Assembly: GCA_946479535.1 (NCBI GenBank) | Contig: CAMLGP010000137.1 | Coordinates: 1 to 7,162 of the forward strand | DNA: 7,162 bases | Direction: 5' to 3' | Source of the DNA: an uncultured Bacteroidota bacterium | GTDB lineage: Bacteria > Bacteroidota > Bacteroidia > Chitinophagales > Chitinophagaceae | Shown here: piece after piece, positions 6,256-7,162 of the stretch | How positions within the stretch are numbered: the first letter of the stretch is position 1 | How the letters are laid out: each line of letters begins with the position of its first letter | The notes under the pieces: model-generated | The model's input: the letters and a program-made list of their open reading frames with translations, nothing else | What the model was told of the DNA's origin: nothing | Databases searched by the model: none | Program-made: the position numbers and the translations under genes

Positions 6256-7162
6256 CTATTTTTTCATCTCTTCCAGGTTCTTTTGCATAAGGAACATTTC
6301 GTCCCGGAGACGCGCAGCTTCCATAAAATCCAGGTCCCTTGCAGCCTTTTCCATATCCTTTTTTATGCGTGTGATTGCCTTCTCCATCTGAGGAATGGTC
6401 TTGTATTCAGCCTGCTCCTCTGCGGCAACGGCAACCAGTTCTTCATCGGGTCCAATGGCGTAAGGATTCCTGGGATCATACCCTTTAATATCAAGTACGG
6501 AAGTTTGGGCAAATACCTGTTGCTTGCTCTTGATAACAGTTTTGGGAGTGATATTATGTTCAATATTAAACGCCACCTGCCTTTCTCTGCGCCGGGTAGT
6601 TTCATCAATTGTTTTCTGCATGCTTTCCGTCATCTTGTCAGCATAGAATATTACGAGACCATCTACATTTCTTGCAGCACGTCCTGCTGTCTGCGTCAAT
6701 GATTTTTCATTTCGCAGAAATCCTTCTTTATCTGCATCAAGGATTGCAACCAATGATACCTCTGGCAAATCAAGCCCTTCTCTAAGAAGGTTTACTCCAA
6801 CCAGTACATCAATCTCTCCAAGTCGTAATTGACGAAGTATCTCCACCCGTTCCAGTGTATCCACTTCGCTATGGATGTATTTGGATTTGATATTAATGCG
6901 ATGAAGGTATTTATCCATTTCCTCGGCCATGCGCTTGGTAAGGGTTGTTACCAATACACGATCGCCCTTTGTAACTGTTTTATCGATTTCATCCAGGAGG
7001 TCATCAATCTGGTTTACCGATGGCCGTATTTCAATGGGAGGATCCAATATCCCGGTTGGTCGAACCACCTGTTCAACTACACCGCCACCGGTTTTTTCCA
7101 GTTAATAATCATCAGGTGTGGCAGAAACAAAGATCACCTGGTTTTGCATTGATTCAAATTCA
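6256..7162 (-). CDS. uvrB: Excinuclease ABC subunit B, 3' part, interrupted by an in-frame stop
   Basis: UvrB is the damage-verifying helicase-like subunit of the UvrABC nucleotide-excision-repair system. The visible part covers roughly the last 45% of a usual 670-680-residue protein; the 5' end lies beyond the window. Reading from 7161, it shows FVSATPDDY, then a TAA codon (7104-7102), then [17 protein letters not shown], so the same frame continues across the stop. Further on are [14 protein letters not shown], the motif V region [16 protein letters not shown], motif [11 protein letters not shown], and a C-terminal UVR domain ([12 protein letters not shown]) used to contact UvrC. E. coli UvrB has Glu at the stop position (NYELEK), and GAA to TAA is one base. 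If real, the product would lose its second helicase domain and UVR motif and be inactive. A read error is equally possible, since the rest of the frame is undamaged. Confidence 0.95.
7102..7104 (-). other. In-frame TAA stop within uvrB
   Basis: The codon between TAT (Tyr, 7107-7105) and CTG (Leu, 7101-7099) reads TAA, where UvrB proteins have a conserved Glu after the SATPxxY motif. A single G-to-T change in GAA (C-to-A on the + strand at 7104) explains it. Reading frame and homology continue on both sides, so no frameshift is involved. Confidence 0.93.

Noticed and set aside
6283..6702. A + strand open frame of 139 codons opposite uvrB
   Set aside because: The - strand in this stretch encodes well-conserved UvrB motifs; the + strand product has no family resemblance.
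7102..7104. UAA read as an amino acid (code change or recoding) in uvrB
   Set aside because: TAA ends polA, the DinB gene and the amidohydrolase gene in the same window, so it is a normal stop here, and no recoding signal is seen.

Overview
The window looks like chromosomal DNA from a member of the Bacteroidota, perhaps near Chitinophagaceae. The basis is moderate-to-low GC content, AT-rich start contexts without clear Shine-Dalgarno sequences, a PolA and UvrB of the style I know from that phylum, and a candidate promoter of the Bacteroidota type (TTTG, then 20 bases, then a TAnnTTTG-like box). This taxonomic call is inference. I see no rRNA, tRNA, CRISPR array, insertion sequence or phage gene. 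No gene-free stretch exceeds 300 bases; the longest is 189 bases (6067-6255).

Positions 1-1716, + strand: four small genes in one direction with gaps of 15, 57 and 62 bases. They are the 3' end of a DUF1761 membrane protein, two unrelated VOC (glyoxalase/bleomycin-resistance fold) proteins, and a DinB/YfiT-like four-helix protein. They could form one accessory operon. The protein families suggest small-molecule modification or detoxification, but no substrate can be read from the sequence. A bulged 11-bp hairpin lies just before the DinB gene.

Positions 1713-5721, - strand: an exported metal-dependent amidohydrolase meets the DinB gene tail to tail, and the two stop codons share one TTAA. 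Upstream of it is polA, a full-length DNA polymerase I with 5' nuclease, proofreading and polymerase domains. Its linker carries a sequence matching the sliding-clamp binding consensus.

Positions 5722-7162, - strand: a strong intrinsic terminator, a 79-residue single-pass membrane protein of unknown function with its own candidate promoter, a 189-base spacer with two adjacent hairpins, and the 3' part of uvrB running off the window. uvrB has an in-frame TAA where the family has a conserved Glu codon, with intact reading frame on both sides. This is either a one-base sequencing error or a recent nonsense mutation in a central nucleotide-excision-repair gene.

Overall this is a mostly ordinary housekeeping and accessory region. 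I found no convincing new multi-gene system. The best points for a second look are the uvrB stop, the PolA linker motif, and the small membrane gene with its structured upstream spacer.
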